In this document: piece by piece, positions 27,359-35,994 of the stretch
Position numbering within the stretch: the stretch's first letter is position 1
Layout: every line of letters starts with the position of its first letter
Source: Marinobacter sp. F4206
GTDB lineage: Bacteria; Pseudomonadota; Gammaproteobacteria; Pseudomonadales; Oleiphilaceae
Length of the DNA: 64,000 bases
NCBI RefSeq assembly: GCF_019392195.1
Contig: NZ_JAHXKI010000002.1
Coordinates: 1,426,001-1,490,000 of the forward strand
Reading direction: 5' to 3'
The notes under the pieces: model-generated
Database searches by the model: none
What the model saw: the letters and a program-made list of their open reading frames with translations, nothing else
Told to the model about the DNA's origin: nothing
Program-made: the position numbers and the translations under genes

Positions 27359-28095
27359 TGGCGGAAAACAAACAGAAAATCCCAAAAAAACTTCATTTCG
27401 TCTGGGTCGGTGACGACAGGCTTCGACCTGACGCCTACATCGAAACCTGGCGACGGATGCACGAAGGCTTTGACGTAAAGGTTTGGGGTAACAATGATCT
27501 TCGTGATATTCCCTGGAAGACAAAGCATCTAATGGAGCATGTCCTGAAGGTCGGAGGGCAATATGCTGCGATAGCCGACCTCATGAGATGGGAAATTCTT
27601 CTGAATGAGGGCGGCATAGCCCTTGATGCTGATTCGGTATGCTTGAAAACGTTACCGATCTGGTTATTGGAGTGTGACCTTTTTGCAGCCTGGGAAAATG
27701 AATATAGCCGACCGGGGCTTGTCGCAAACGGGTACGTCGGATGTGCCCCGCAACACCCAGTTATTCAGGGTATTGTTCAGGATCTATCAGAACTTGAGCA
27801 CTGGCCAAGAAGATTCTCTTTCTCAAGAATGGGGTGGCATTACTCGCCCGCGTGGAAATTAACAGGGCCCGGCGTATTTACAGAGGCCTTGATGTCGTCC
27901 CCTGACAAGACTGCAACGATTTTACCAAGCCATTTCTTTATCCCCATTCATTACTCAGGGATAAAATACAAGGGCAGTGGACCTGTCTTTGCCTGCGAGT
28001 TCTTCTCCAGCACGCCTCAATCCTCTGAAATGACAGACCTTTCCTTATCCGCTGACGAATTAACTGCATTAGCCAAAGGCTTTCTTAATGAATGA
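27358..28095 (+). CDS. Glycosyltransferase with GT32/Gly_transf_sug domain
   Basis: A 245-residue glycosyltransferase that uses a nucleotide-sugar. The start IPKKLHFVWVGDD and the DXD-containing block LMRWEILLNEGGIALDADSVCLK (Asp pair near residues 90-92) are diagnostic of the GT32-like sugar-binding domain found in mannosyl- and other transferases acting on surface polysaccharide. The ATG at 27358 overlaps the previous stop (TGATG). Its own stop overlaps the next start by eight bases. It probably builds LPS or O-antigen with its neighbours; the sugar is unknown. Confidence 0.88.
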   Translation: MAENKQKIPKKLHFVWVGDDRLRPDAYIETWRRMHEGFDVKVWGNNDLRDIPWKTKHLMEHVLKVGGQYAAIADLMRWEILLNEGGIALDADSVCLKTLPIWLLECDLFAAWENEYSRPGLVANGYVGCAPQHPVIQGIVQDLSELEHWPRRFSFSRMGWHYSPAWKLTGPGVFTEALMSSPDKTATILPSHFFIPIHYSGIKYKGSGPVFACEFFSSTPQSSEMTDLSLSADELTALAKGFLNE

Positions 28096-29344
28096 TTTTA
28101 TCCAGAGAAGGCTGGAGGAGCTTGTCAGCGCAGCCATCTTGTTGTTTTTCGCATGCTCGATACTCTTACCTTGGGCAGAAATTGGTCGTTTCTTTTTCTT
28201 TGGGTTGTCGCTCCCTTTGGCATTTTATTATGTCTACAAACGAAAGCTTCCCAGGGAGTTTTTGTCTTTTCCGATGCTGGCAATGATGGTCCTGGTTGGT
28301 TATCTGGTGGTTAACTCTTTCCTGTTAAGTGATGTTAGCGGCAATCAGGATTTTCGTCGGCTTCGTTGGGGAGTAGAGATCGCTCTCTTCGTACTCGCAT
28401 TCACAATAGCTTGCCATTACTGGATCAACAATCCCTGTACGATGGGACGAAGTTTTGCCCTTATCTCGGGGCTAGCCGCGTTATTACCGGTTGCGGCCTA
28501 TATCGTGACCGGGGATTTTTCTCAAAGGATCACCGGCGCGGGCTTCCTCGGTCACCCTATTCGGGGTGCCTCGACTCTATTGGTGCTGTGGGCACTTGGA
28601 GCAATTGGTTTCTTGCTGGCAAAAAGTCGAGTGGACCTAATCGACTGGGTTCTTCTGGTTATTTCGGGCGCCCTGGTTTTTTTATTCGTTGTGCTCTCAC
28701 AAAGCCGAGGCCCGATTGGCTCCGCCGTTCTGCTGTTTGGGCTGCTCCTGTTCAGTGTTTCCGTAAAAACCGCGAATAGAAAGAGCCTTTTTCTCTGGGG
28801 GAGCGGTCTATTAGTGGGGCTTGCTGCCTCGGTATGGTTGTCTGGCGCTTATGAATCGATTGTGGAGAAGGTCAGTGATCGAGGGCTGTCTTATCGACTG
28901 GAGATTTGGACGGCGGTCATTCAGCACGCTTCTTCATTCTGGACATTTGGCGTGGGTCAGGCCACAGACTTCATTGACACACTTCCCGGAAAGGATCTCG
29001 CGACAGGTGTCGGCCTGACGTTTGATCACACTCATAACATCTTCCTTCAGGCACTACTGGTCGGCGGGATCCCCGCACTCGCGTTGATTGTGGTGATCAT
29101 AGGATCTTTGATGCTCAGGCTCGCATTGATGAAACATGAATCACTGGAGGTCCGCGTGGGGGTGTTTGCGCTGTTGCTGTTGGTCGTTTCTATTAACGTA
29201 ACGGATACCATCCGTTTCCTATCTTCGCCGAAGCCTGACTGGGTTCTCTTTTGGGCACCATTGGCATTTTGTGCGGTGTACACAGGCGCCGCACGAAAAA
29301 CGGCATCAAGATCAAAGAGTGTGAGGCAGGGGTCAAACTTGTAA
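28088..29344 (+). CDS. O-antigen ligase/polymerase family membrane protein
   Basis: A 418-residue inner-membrane protein with about ten to twelve hydrophobic helices and the Wzy_C/O-antigen ligase signature. Its large periplasmic loop has GVGQATDFIDTLPG followed by FDHTHNIFLQALLVGG, whose His is in the conserved H-N-x-(F/Y)-L-Q motif of the family. It would transfer O-antigen or another polymer to lipid A-core (WaaL role) or polymerise a polysaccharide. The two roles cannot be separated by sequence. It ends a three-gene overlapping run and its tail is basic (TASRSKSVRQGSNL). Confidence 0.87.
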   Translation: MNDFIQRRLEELVSAAILLFFACSILLPWAEIGRFFFFGLSLPLAFYYVYKRKLPREFLSFPMLAMMVLVGYLVVNSFLLSDVSGNQDFRRLRWGVEIALFVLAFTIACHYWINNPCTMGRSFALISGLAALLPVAAYIVTGDFSQRITGAGFLGHPIRGASTLLVLWALGAIGFLLAKSRVDLIDWVLLVISGALVFLFVVLSQSRGPIGSAVLLFGLLLFSVSVKTANRKSLFLWGSGLLVGLAASVWLSGAYESIVEKVSDRGLSYRLEIWTAVIQHASSFWTFGVGQATDFIDTLPGKDLATGVGLTFDHTHNIFLQALLVGGIPALALIVVIIGSLMLRLALMKHESLEVRVGVFALLLLVVSINVTDTIRFLSSPKPDWVLFWAPLAFCAVYTGAARKTASRSKSVRQGSNL

Positions 29345-29806
29345 ATTTAGGGCAAATACATTCGGGCATCTGACACTTGGGCTTGTGGTGCATGTCATGG
29401 CTAGGGGCATATTGAAACATCTGCTGGAAATGCGGAGCCACTTCGATGCGAAGAGACGTGCGCCTGATGCTCCCTGTTGGCTGGCAACACGCCCTTCACG
29501 ACTGCCCCTAAAAATATGATGCCAATCGCATCTAGCACAATGCCCCGACATTGAAGAGTCTCCAAAGCCCGAGCTTTCAGACGCATGTTGTAGAAACGCC
29601 GAACAAAAATGCAGCACCACGTCACCTTCACCCCTCCGATATTCGCCACCCGCTAGATACCAGTTGTACTCTTGGTGCGGACGGTAGCTAACTCCCGCTT
29701 TAGTGAGGGATACCAAAGCACACGCCAGCGTCTCGACAGGACTGTTCAGACTCTGGAAAGACAGCCAACCAGTCCTGTGCTGTGCTGGCAACAGGTGGAG
29801 CGTGAG
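29345..29806. other. Unassigned stretch between O-antigen ligase and binding-protein genes
   Basis: About 460 bases without a supported gene. Two long minus-strand readings (29333-29791 and 29401-29649) overlap in different frames; neither has a recognisable motif or ribosome site. It begins with GGGGTCAAACTTGTAAATTTAGG. Such GGGGTCA-type ends are seen near some REP-associated elements, but no second copy was found here. It may be decayed insertion DNA. Confidence 0.5.
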
Positions 29807-29837
29807 CGAAAACGAAGTGAGGCTGAATCAGCCCCAC
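29807..29837 (-). terminator. Terminator of the binding-protein gene
   Basis: Read on the minus strand, GTGGGGCTGA and TCAGCCTCAC form a 10-bp stem (one G-T pair) with a one-base spacer, then TTCGTTTTCG. It starts directly after the stop codon at 29838. Confidence 0.6.
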
Positions 29838-31088
29838 TCACAAGTACGGTGGTTTATTCGCTGCCGCGCGCTCGGCCTGCCACTGCTCCAACGTCTGAGC
29901 GGCTTTCTCTCCTTCCAGCGATCCTACGACTTCAAAAAAGTCACTGCGCAATTCGTCGCTCAAGACCTGATCTCTGGGTTTGCTGCGAACCACGTAAACA
30001 GTTTGAAGATTCTGGTGATCGAACGCTCGCCATTTCTGACGGTCCTTCAACAGGGTGTACTCATGCCCTTCCAAAGCCTTGATCAGGGCTTTCGTATCGG
30101 TGGTGCCGGCACGCTCAACAGCGTCCTTGTACTGGTAAACATTGCCATAAGCGGTGGCCGCGGTTGAGGTGGGCCTTATCCCGTACGCTGCCGTAAATGC
30201 CTCAACAAACTCCTGGCCACGGGGATAATCCAGTTGATAGGGAATCATCCATTCCCAGGGCGTTGTGGAAATAGCGCCCTCCAGGATGGTGGCACCCACC
30301 GCCTGGGCGATACCCAACGTGATATTGGGCAGGACAATCTGGACCTTGTCTTTCAGACCCATTTCATAGGCCACCTTGAGTGCCCGAACCAGATCGTCGC
30401 CATATAGAACGAGTACCAGTACGTCCGCGTCGCTATCTTCAGCGGCTTCCAATGCCGCCCTGAAATCCCTGATGAGCGCCCTGGGGAATGGCGTAAGCGC
30501 GTGGGGATGCCTTTGCTTGTCGGTGGTGTTGGTGAACTCTCGAAGAGACGCCTCCGAGGAATGGCCCCAGGTATAATCGGCGGTCACATAGAAATAATTG
30601 GCGTCACCAAAGTTGTCCGTCAGGTAGTGCCCCAGCGCGTTTGCCGTCATCCAGGCATTGGGGTACTCACGAAACATGTGATCGTGCCCTTCGCTACCGG
30701 TGGTAGCGTTGGCAGAGGTTGTGGTTCCGAAATACAGGCGGCCCAACTTTTTCGCCACCTTGCCCGAGGCAATGGTCACGGCGCTGGAAGCACCACCAAA
30801 GACCATGTCCACACCTTCCTCGCGGATCAGCTCTTCTGTATTGGCGGCTCCCCTTTCGGGTGACCCTGTTGTGTTGCGAATGACCAGCTCGACATCCCTG
30901 CCAAGGATTCCGCCGGCTTTGTTGATCTCATCAACCGCCAGGAATGCTGCCAGTCTTTGCTGTAAGCCAAGCGCTTTGTAACGACCGGATTCCGGGTAGT
31001 TGAATCCAAGCTTAATGGTTTCTGCCATTAGCGGAAAACTGCAAAGGCACAGGATAAACCCTGCCAGCAGGGCTGCTCTCCTTTTCAT
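29838..31088 (-). CDS. ABC-type amino acid/urea periplasmic binding protein, no permease nearby
   Basis: A 416-residue exported protein of the type I periplasmic binding fold (Peripla_BP_6, UrtA/LivJ-like). The signal peptide is residues 1-22 (KRRAALLAGFILCLCSFPLMA). The mature start TIKLGFNYPESGRYKALGLQQRLAAFLAVDEIN and the lid strands VDMVFGGASSAVTIASG and YFYVTADYTWGHSSEASL fit. The start at 31088 has an AGAGGA site. No ATPase or permease gene flanks it on either side, so it is either an orphan or belongs to a distant transporter, or feeds a sensor. The true ligand is not readable from sequence. Confidence 0.87.
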   Translation of the reverse strand: MKRRAALLAGFILCLCSFPLMAETIKLGFNYPESGRYKALGLQQRLAAFLAVDEINKAGGILGRDVELVIRNTTGSPERGAANTEELIREEGVDMVFGGASSAVTIASGKVAKKLGRLYFGTTTSANATTGSEGHDHMFREYPNAWMTANALGHYLTDNFGDANYFYVTADYTWGHSSEASLREFTNTTDKQRHPHALTPFPRALIRDFRAALEAAEDSDADVLVLVLYGDDLVRALKVAYEMGLKDKVQIVLPNITLGIAQAVGATILEGAISTTPWEWMIPYQLDYPRGQEFVEAFTAAYGIRPTSTAATAYGNVYQYKDAVERAGTTDTKALIKALEGHEYTLLKDRQKWRAFDHQNLQTVYVVRSKPRDQVLSDELRSDFFEVVGSLEGEKAAQTLEQWQAERAAANKPPYL

Positions 31089-31783
31089 TGATACCATCCT
31101 CTTGTTTGTCTTGTATTTTTGTTGAGGCGGGACTCTATCAAGCGAGCTTTGACATCGCTGTTAGCATAAAGGTGTAGGGCGACTCCATCCCGCCCCCTTT
31201 CACCGCCTGAACACTGCGCCTGCAACGCCGAAAAAACGACCACCATCCATGCGCACCACCAACGATTCCCCAGCCCATTCAAGTGTTCCGACATTGGACG
31301 CGGACCACCGGAAAACGCCGGAGGTGAGATGACTTATTATGGATGGGACATATTCAGAAACGGGGCAGTTATATGTTACGACTGGCTGGCCAAAAGGCTC
31401 CTGCCCCCAATAAACGTAAGGTTTTTGCTGAGGTGGACCGGCCTCAATTCTGGACCACTGCGAGTGCCGTGGAGGCATTAGCTATCTGATGGATGGCGAT
31501 TTCAGCAAAAACGAGCCCTAGCAAAATTCCTGATAAAAATATGCCGCATTCTTCAGCCTCATCCCTGCAAAACTGACGCATCGAGAGATATCTTATTCTC
31601 TTATCTAGAGGAATAGCCCTTTATAAGCCCCCGGTTTGACAAGGATCAATTTCCCGACGGCATGACATCGAGCTTATTCATTGAGGCGGGCAGGATTTGG
31701 GATTAAGGGTTTAGGGCAACCGTCATACAACTGCCCCTCCAAGCTCAGGATCTCCGGAGGAGGGGCATGCATTTTGAAGAGAT
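31089..31783. other. Long intergenic region with no convincing gene
   Basis: 695 bases. A 92-codon minus-strand reading (31200-31478) has no ribosome site or recognised motif and is not called. A TTGAC-AAGG-ATCAA site at 31636 looks like an FNR/Anr box but no gene starts close enough to explain it. The short string TTGAGGCGGG occurs twice, near 31124 and 31680. It may be the remains of a deleted gene and its promoter. Confidence 0.5.
31636..31649. promoter_or_regulatory. FNR/Anr-like site
   Basis: TTGACAAGGATCAA differs from the consensus TTGAT-N4-ATCAA by one base. It is palindromic, so orientation is open. The nearest gene start is more than 500 bases away on either side, so its role is unclear. 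Confidence 0.4.
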
Positions 31784-32275
31784 CTATCGACGCTTAGGCG
31801 TCCATGCCCACACCATCTCGATTTCGATAGGTTCCTTGCCCTCGCTGTCGCGAATGACGACCGGGACAGACACGTCGCCCTTTTCTTCGGTGCGCATGCG
31901 CTCACGCTGCTCGTCCGTCAGATGGGCTTCAACGGTCATGTCGCCTTTGGCACGACGGGTGTATTCAGCTTTGGCGGTCTTGATAACGGGAACTTTGTCA
32001 TCCGGCACATTCAGGCCAACCAGAAAGCCGGTGGCGGACTCTGCCAGCACCAGGGAGGCAACGGCATGCACACCACCAATATGGTTTTGAACACGGCGCT
32101 TGTTGGCCAGGCTGATGACGCAACGCTCGTGATCCAGTGACTCAATACGAATGCCGGTGGTACCGGTAAACGGGACGACCTTTCCAAAGAACAGGGTCAG
32201 GGCTCTGGATCGGGCGAAATCAGGCAGTCGATTGATTTTATTTACGATTCCCGACAACTTGTTGGTGCTGGCCAT
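31784..32275 (-). CDS. DUF4442 hotdog-fold thioesterase-like protein
   Basis: A 163-residue hotdog protein of the DUF4442 family, annotated as thioesterase-like. It has a helical start and the region HIGGVHAVASLVLAESATGFLVG, a form of the family's NHxxxxHAxAL motif. No direct active-site aspartate or glutamate can be claimed by eye. The ATG at 32275 has a GGAGAG site; an in-frame TTG upstream is less likely. Likely substrate: an acyl-CoA, by family only. It is divergent from the acyl-CoA-binding protein gene, which would suit such a role. Confidence 0.82.
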   Translation of the reverse strand: MASTNKLSGIVNKINRLPDFARSRALTLFFGKVVPFTGTTGIRIESLDHERCVISLANKRRVQNHIGGVHAVASLVLAESATGFLVGLNVPDDKVPVIKTAKAEYTRRAKGDMTVEAHLTDEQRERMRTEEKGDVSVPVVIRDSEGKEPIEIEMVWAWTPKRR

Positions 32276-32426
32276 GAACAACTCTCCGCTTATCTAATTT
32301 TTCGGCTCGGGACAATACCCCATTCGTCGAAGGAAAGGAACGTTTGGCCAATGACGTCAGGCCACACGCTGGCTATACTCGGCCAACCCCTTCATGGATC
32401 CAACGCATACCAACAAGGAGAACACG

Positions 32427-32687
32427 ATGAGTGACCTGAAAAGCCAGTTCGACGAAGCCGTAAACTACATCCAGACCGCCGAGGGCGATTTTCAGCCGTC
32501 CAACGAGATGAAACTGGAGTTCTACGCGCTTTACAAGCAGGCGACCGCGGGCGATGCCACGGGTAAACGCCCGGGCATGATGGATTTTGTCGGCCGCGCC
32601 AAGTACGACGCCTGGGCCAAGCTCAAAGGCACTTCCAGCGACGAGGCCATGCAGCAATACATCGACAAACTCAATGCCCTGAAGTAA
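32427..32687 (+). CDS. Acyl-CoA-binding protein
   Basis: An 86-residue four-helix protein that binds long-chain acyl-CoA. The signature EFYALYKQATAGDATGKRPGMMDFVGRAKYDAWAKLKG contains the tyrosines and lysines that contact the CoA and fatty chain in known ACBPs. The start at ATG 32427 has an AAGGAG site. It is a common small gene in this bacterial group and probably buffers acyl-CoA for lipid metabolism. A strong hairpin follows. Confidence 0.94.
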   Translation: MSDLKSQFDEAVNYIQTAEGDFQPSNEMKLEFYALYKQATAGDATGKRPGMMDFVGRAKYDAWAKLKGTSSDEAMQQYIDKLNALK

Positions 32688-32701
32688 GCCCCTGCCAGCG
32701 A

Positions 32702-32724
32702 ATCCCGGTCAGTTTGACCGGGAT
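32702..32724 (+). terminator. Hairpin after the acyl-CoA-binding protein gene
   Basis: A perfect 10-bp stem (ATCCCGGTCA with TGACCGGGAT) around GTT. No T-run follows, so it may be mRNA-stabilising instead of a full terminator. Confidence 0.55.
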
Positions 32725-32816
32725 CACCCTTCCCCTAAAAAGTTTTTGCGGCGTTCAAACGTTTGTCATAAGATGCGCCCAACATAACAAGAAGAACCCT
32801 ATCGGAAGAGTTGTTC

Positions 32817-33128
32817 ATGGATATCACCGAAGCGCTGGAACAATCCCAGCCCGGCCTTGTTGGTCGTGTAAAAGACGCCATTCGTAACCAGCACCTGAAC
32901 CAGCGTGCCGAACAGAACTACCTGCACTGGATTACCCGTTTTGTGCTGTTCAACGATCTGAAAGATCCTGAAACGCTTGCGGGTGAAGAGCGCCAGTTGT
33001 TTCTTACCTACCTCAGCGATCGTATGCAGGTTTCCCGGGCACGGCTGAACCAGGCCAGCCAGGCGCTAACGTTTTTCTATGAAGATGTTCTGGGACAGGC
33101 GAGCTTGAGTGGAACTGCCGCAGCCTGA
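32817..33128 (+). CDS. Free-standing integrase SAM-like (core-binding) domain protein
   Basis: A 103-residue protein corresponding to the N-terminal core-binding domain of tyrosine recombinases. The helix HLNQRAEQNYLHWITRFVLFNDLKDPETL and ASQALTFFYEDVLG are typical of that domain in integron and phage integrases. The catalytic domain is absent: the gene ends cleanly at 33128 with no recombinase reading following. The ATG at 32817 has a GGAAGAG site. Alone it can only bind DNA. It may be a truncated integrase, an integrase regulator, or a repurposed DNA-binding protein. Confidence 0.75.
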   Translation: MDITEALEQSQPGLVGRVKDAIRNQHLNQRAEQNYLHWITRFVLFNDLKDPETLAGEERQLFLTYLSDRMQVSRARLNQASQALTFFYEDVLGQASLSGTAAA

Positions 33129-33151
33129 GTGCTGCAGCAGTGCGAAATGAC

Positions 33152-33610
33152 TTAGCGCTCAGTCATATTGACGTTCAGGGCGTCATAATTGCGGTTTTCG
33201 GGCGGACGGATCACGTAGTTGTTGCTGTGCGTCTGCCCGGGAATGGACTTGGGATTGCTGAAGCGGAATTCCACCGGAATCTCGGAGCGACCCAGGTCTG
33301 TTCGGCTATCTCGTGGCTGCAGAGCCAGCGGATCCAGGTAAAAATCATCGTCGGTCGCCGGCTTGACCGGAACACCAGCCGCCGGAGCGGACAATCCACC
33401 CTCGATCACCGTATTGGCGAGTGCGTCTTCTTCGATGGAGCGCAGCGGAATGTTGTGAATCGTTGAGCGCTCTTCGTATTCGAAGGCACTGTCTTTGGCA
33501 GGGATCTCACTCTGGGCGGCAGCCAATAGTGACAATGCCGCGGCACCGACCAGAGTCACTGAGCGACCAAGTAAACGCCTGATTCTTCCCATCCCCAAAT
33601 ACATACCCAT
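33152..33610 (-). CDS. Hypothetical exported protein
   Basis: A roughly 152-residue protein with a basic start (GRIRRLLGRS) and a hydrophobic segment ending LLAAAQS, likely a signal peptide. It then runs through an acidic, proline-rich mature part with repeated short blocks (STIHNIPLRS, DDDFYLDPLALQPRDSRTDLG) and no cysteine. Several in-frame ATGs exist; the one at 33610 has an AGGG upstream. Its 3' end lies close to the SAM-like gene on the opposite strand. Function is not recognised. Confidence 0.6.
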   Translation of the reverse strand: MGMYLGMGRIRRLLGRSVTLVGAAALSLLAAAQSEIPAKDSAFEYEERSTIHNIPLRSIEEDALANTVIEGGLSAPAAGVPVKPATDDDFYLDPLALQPRDSRTDLGRSEIPVEFRFSNPKSIPGQTHSNNYVIRPPENRNYDALNVNMTER

Positions 33611-33861
33611 GACCCAAACCCTGGCTGACTCATCCATCCATGCCAAAAGCACATGACAATTTTTGATCAGTCTATCGTCAAAAAAGACGGTTTGCGCAAT
33701 TAATCGACGATTCTGTGACGCTTTTCACTAACACTCGGACTGAATACGTAGCAGCATTGGACAGGTGAATAACCTAGGCAGAGCCGATTCCACTGCTCCT
33801 GTTTGCTTAAGTAATAAATCCGTCTAAACTCCGGTTTAGCAAGCAATTCTCTCGCCCAGCC

Positions 33862-35994
33862 ATGCTCCACCAACTCGGTTCAAGGATGTTCATATTGAAA
33901 GTCCGCCAGCACCTCAGGATCTCGGCCTTCATCTGGCTGTTACTTCCCGTGGCGGCAAACGCAGCATCCAATGACGACTCGCTCTGGGACATTCCTCTTG
34001 AAGAACTCAGCGAGATACGGGTGGTCTCTATTGCATCCGGGACCGCAACTCCCCTGGACAAAGCTGCGGCCATTACCTCGGTTATCAGTGCCGAGGACAT
34101 CGCTGCCATTGGGGCAACAGACTTGGACCAGGTTCTGGAAACCGTTCCCGGCTTGCACGTAAACCATTCTGACCAGGGCTTCACGCCAAAGTATATTTTC
34201 CGTGGCATTACCTCGAGTTTTAACCCCCAAGCCCTGCTGTTGATCAACGGTGTTCCTGTCACCTCTATGATGTTTGGCAACAGGGGTAATGCCTGGAGCG
34301 GCATGCCGGTCAAGGCAATCAAACGGATAGAGGTGATTCGCGGCCCCGGATCAGCGCTCTACGGTGCGGACGCCTATGCGGGAGTCATCAACATCATTAC
34401 CAAGAGCGCGCAAGACATTGATGGGGTGTCGGCCGGGGCCCGTGCGGGAAGTTTTGATACTCAGGCCGCGTGGATTGAGGCCTCTACCGCATGGAACGGC
34501 ACCGACATCAGTCTGGTGCTTGAACAGCAGAGTACCGATGGCTGGCGCGAAACGATCGAACGTGACGCGCAGACCAACTTCGACGAAACGTTTGGCACCT
34601 CCGCCTCTCTGGCGCCAGGCCCGGTGAACATGGCGGCAGACCACTTTGACGCTCGACTGGATTTCAGCGGGGACCGGTGGCAGTTAAGGGCCGGCCTGCA
34701 AGACCGAAGGAACCTCGCCACTGGACCGGGCCTGGCCCAGGCGCTCGACCCCCAAGGGCGGTACCAGTCCCAGCGGGTAAATATGGATTACAGCTATCAC
34801 TGGCTGGAAATCATGGAAGGTCTGGATGTTGAATCGCGAATCAGCTACTACAACTTGACTCAGGAACCCGAAAACGACGTCGCACTTTACCCCCCGGGAG
34901 CGTTTGGGGGTCAGTTTCCAGACGGTTTCCTCGGCAGCCCCGGATACAAAGAGCGACAGGTGCGGCTTGATCTGAACTCTATCTACAGTAACTTCGACGA
35001 CCATCGTATCTTGTCGGGCGTCGGTGCCTTGTGGGCAGACCTCTACGACGTCACCGAGCGCAAGAATTTCAACGCCGACTTCAGCCCCAAGGGCCAGGTG
35101 GAGGACGTTTCAGGCGACCCGGACCAGGTCTGGATGCCGGAAGAAGATCGAAAGAACTACTACGTGTTCGTCCAGGATGAATGGCAGTTTGCCCAGAACT
35201 GGCAGCTCGTAAGCGGGCTCCGCTATGACTACTACGCCGACTTTGGGGAAACAGTTAACCCTAGAGCAGCGCTGGTATGGGCCACGACGAACGACCTGAC
35301 GACCAAACTTCTCTATGGCCGCGCCTTCCGGGCCCCCTCCTTGAATGAACAGTATGTTGATAACAACCCGGTCACCGCGGGTAATGATGACCTCAACCCT
35401 GAAACCATCGATACTCTGGAACTGGCTCTTTCCTATCAAGCCAGTTCCCGATTGTTCTATGGCGTTAATGTTTTCTACTACGAAATTGATGACCTTATCA
35501 GCGCAGAACCTGTTTCCGGGCCGGTCTCCAGCCAATATCAAAATTCGGGGAAGCGCAAAGGCCACGGGGGTGAACTGGAGGTGACGTTTCAGGCGCTCGA
35601 CAATCTCAACCTGACAGCAAATTACGCCTACCAAACCGCTGAGGACCAGGAAACCAACGAGTCGGTCGGGCAGGCGCCCAATCATCAAGTCTATACCCGG
35701 GTTGAATGGCAAGTGGTGCCAACCTGGGCCCTGAACACTCAAGCCAACTGGGTCGGGGAGCAAAAACGGGCCGCCTCCGATTCAAGGGATCCGGTCGACA
35801 ACTACACAACGGTCGACTTTACCGCCCGCACCAACGGTTTGTGGCGCGGCTTTGATATTGCGGTTTCGGTGAGAAATGCATTCAATGCCGACGTTCGCGA
35901 CCCCAGCCCTTACTCGGACCCGAGGCCAGCAATTCCCGGCGACTTCCCCATGCCGGGACGATCCGCTTACGTCGAAGCGCAGTATCAGTTTTAA
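33862..35994 (+). CDS. TonB-dependent outer-membrane receptor
   Basis: A 710-residue outer-membrane receptor. The signal peptide is about residues 1-34. The plug domain starts SGTATPLDKAAAITSVISAEDIAAIGATDLDQVLETVPG, and carries the IEVIRGPGSALYGADAYAGVINI block. A 22-stranded barrel ends in the aromatic-terminated YVEAQYQF. No TonB-box string is obvious, but LSEIRVVSI-like residues near 47-55 could serve. The ligand is unknown. No Fur box was seen upstream. Its 3' end overlaps the last four bases of the convergent citrate-synthase-like gene. Confidence 0.9.
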   Translation: MLHQLGSRMFILKVRQHLRISAFIWLLLPVAANAASNDDSLWDIPLEELSEIRVVSIASGTATPLDKAAAITSVISAEDIAAIGATDLDQVLETVPGLHVNHSDQGFTPKYIFRGITSSFNPQALLLINGVPVTSMMFGNRGNAWSGMPVKAIKRIEVIRGPGSALYGADAYAGVINIITKSAQDIDGVSAGARAGSFDTQAAWIEASTAWNGTDISLVLEQQSTDGWRETIERDAQTNFDETFGTSASLAPGPVNMAADHFDARLDFSGDRWQLRAGLQDRRNLATGPGLAQALDPQGRYQSQRVNMDYSYHWLEIMEGLDVESRISYYNLTQEPENDVALYPPGAFGGQFPDGFLGSPGYKERQVRLDLNSIYSNFDDHRILSGVGALWADLYDVTERKNFNADFSPKGQVEDVSGDPDQVWMPEEDRKNYYVFVQDEWQFAQNWQLVSGLRYDYYADFGETVNPRAALVWATTNDLTTKLLYGRAFRAPSLNEQYVDNNPVTAGNDDLNPETIDTLELALSYQASSRLFYGVNVFYYEIDDLISAEPVSGPVSSQYQNSGKRKGHGGELEVTFQALDNLNLTANYAYQTAEDQETNESVGQAPNHQVYTRVEWQVVPTWALNTQANWVGEQKRAASDSRDPVDNYTTVDFTARTNGLWRGFDIAVSVRNAFNADVRDPSPYSDPRPAIPGDFPMPGRSAYVEAQYQF

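Noticed and set aside
29345-29400. GGGGTCAAACTT string as the edge of a REP/Y1-type element
   Set aside because: No second copy or transposase was found nearby; too little to call.
29333-29791. Long minus-strand open frame
   Set aside because: No motif, no ribosome site, and a competing frame overlaps it; composition is not gene-like.
31200-31478. 92-codon minus-strand open frame
   Set aside because: No ribosome site and no recognisable domain; it lies in a decayed region.
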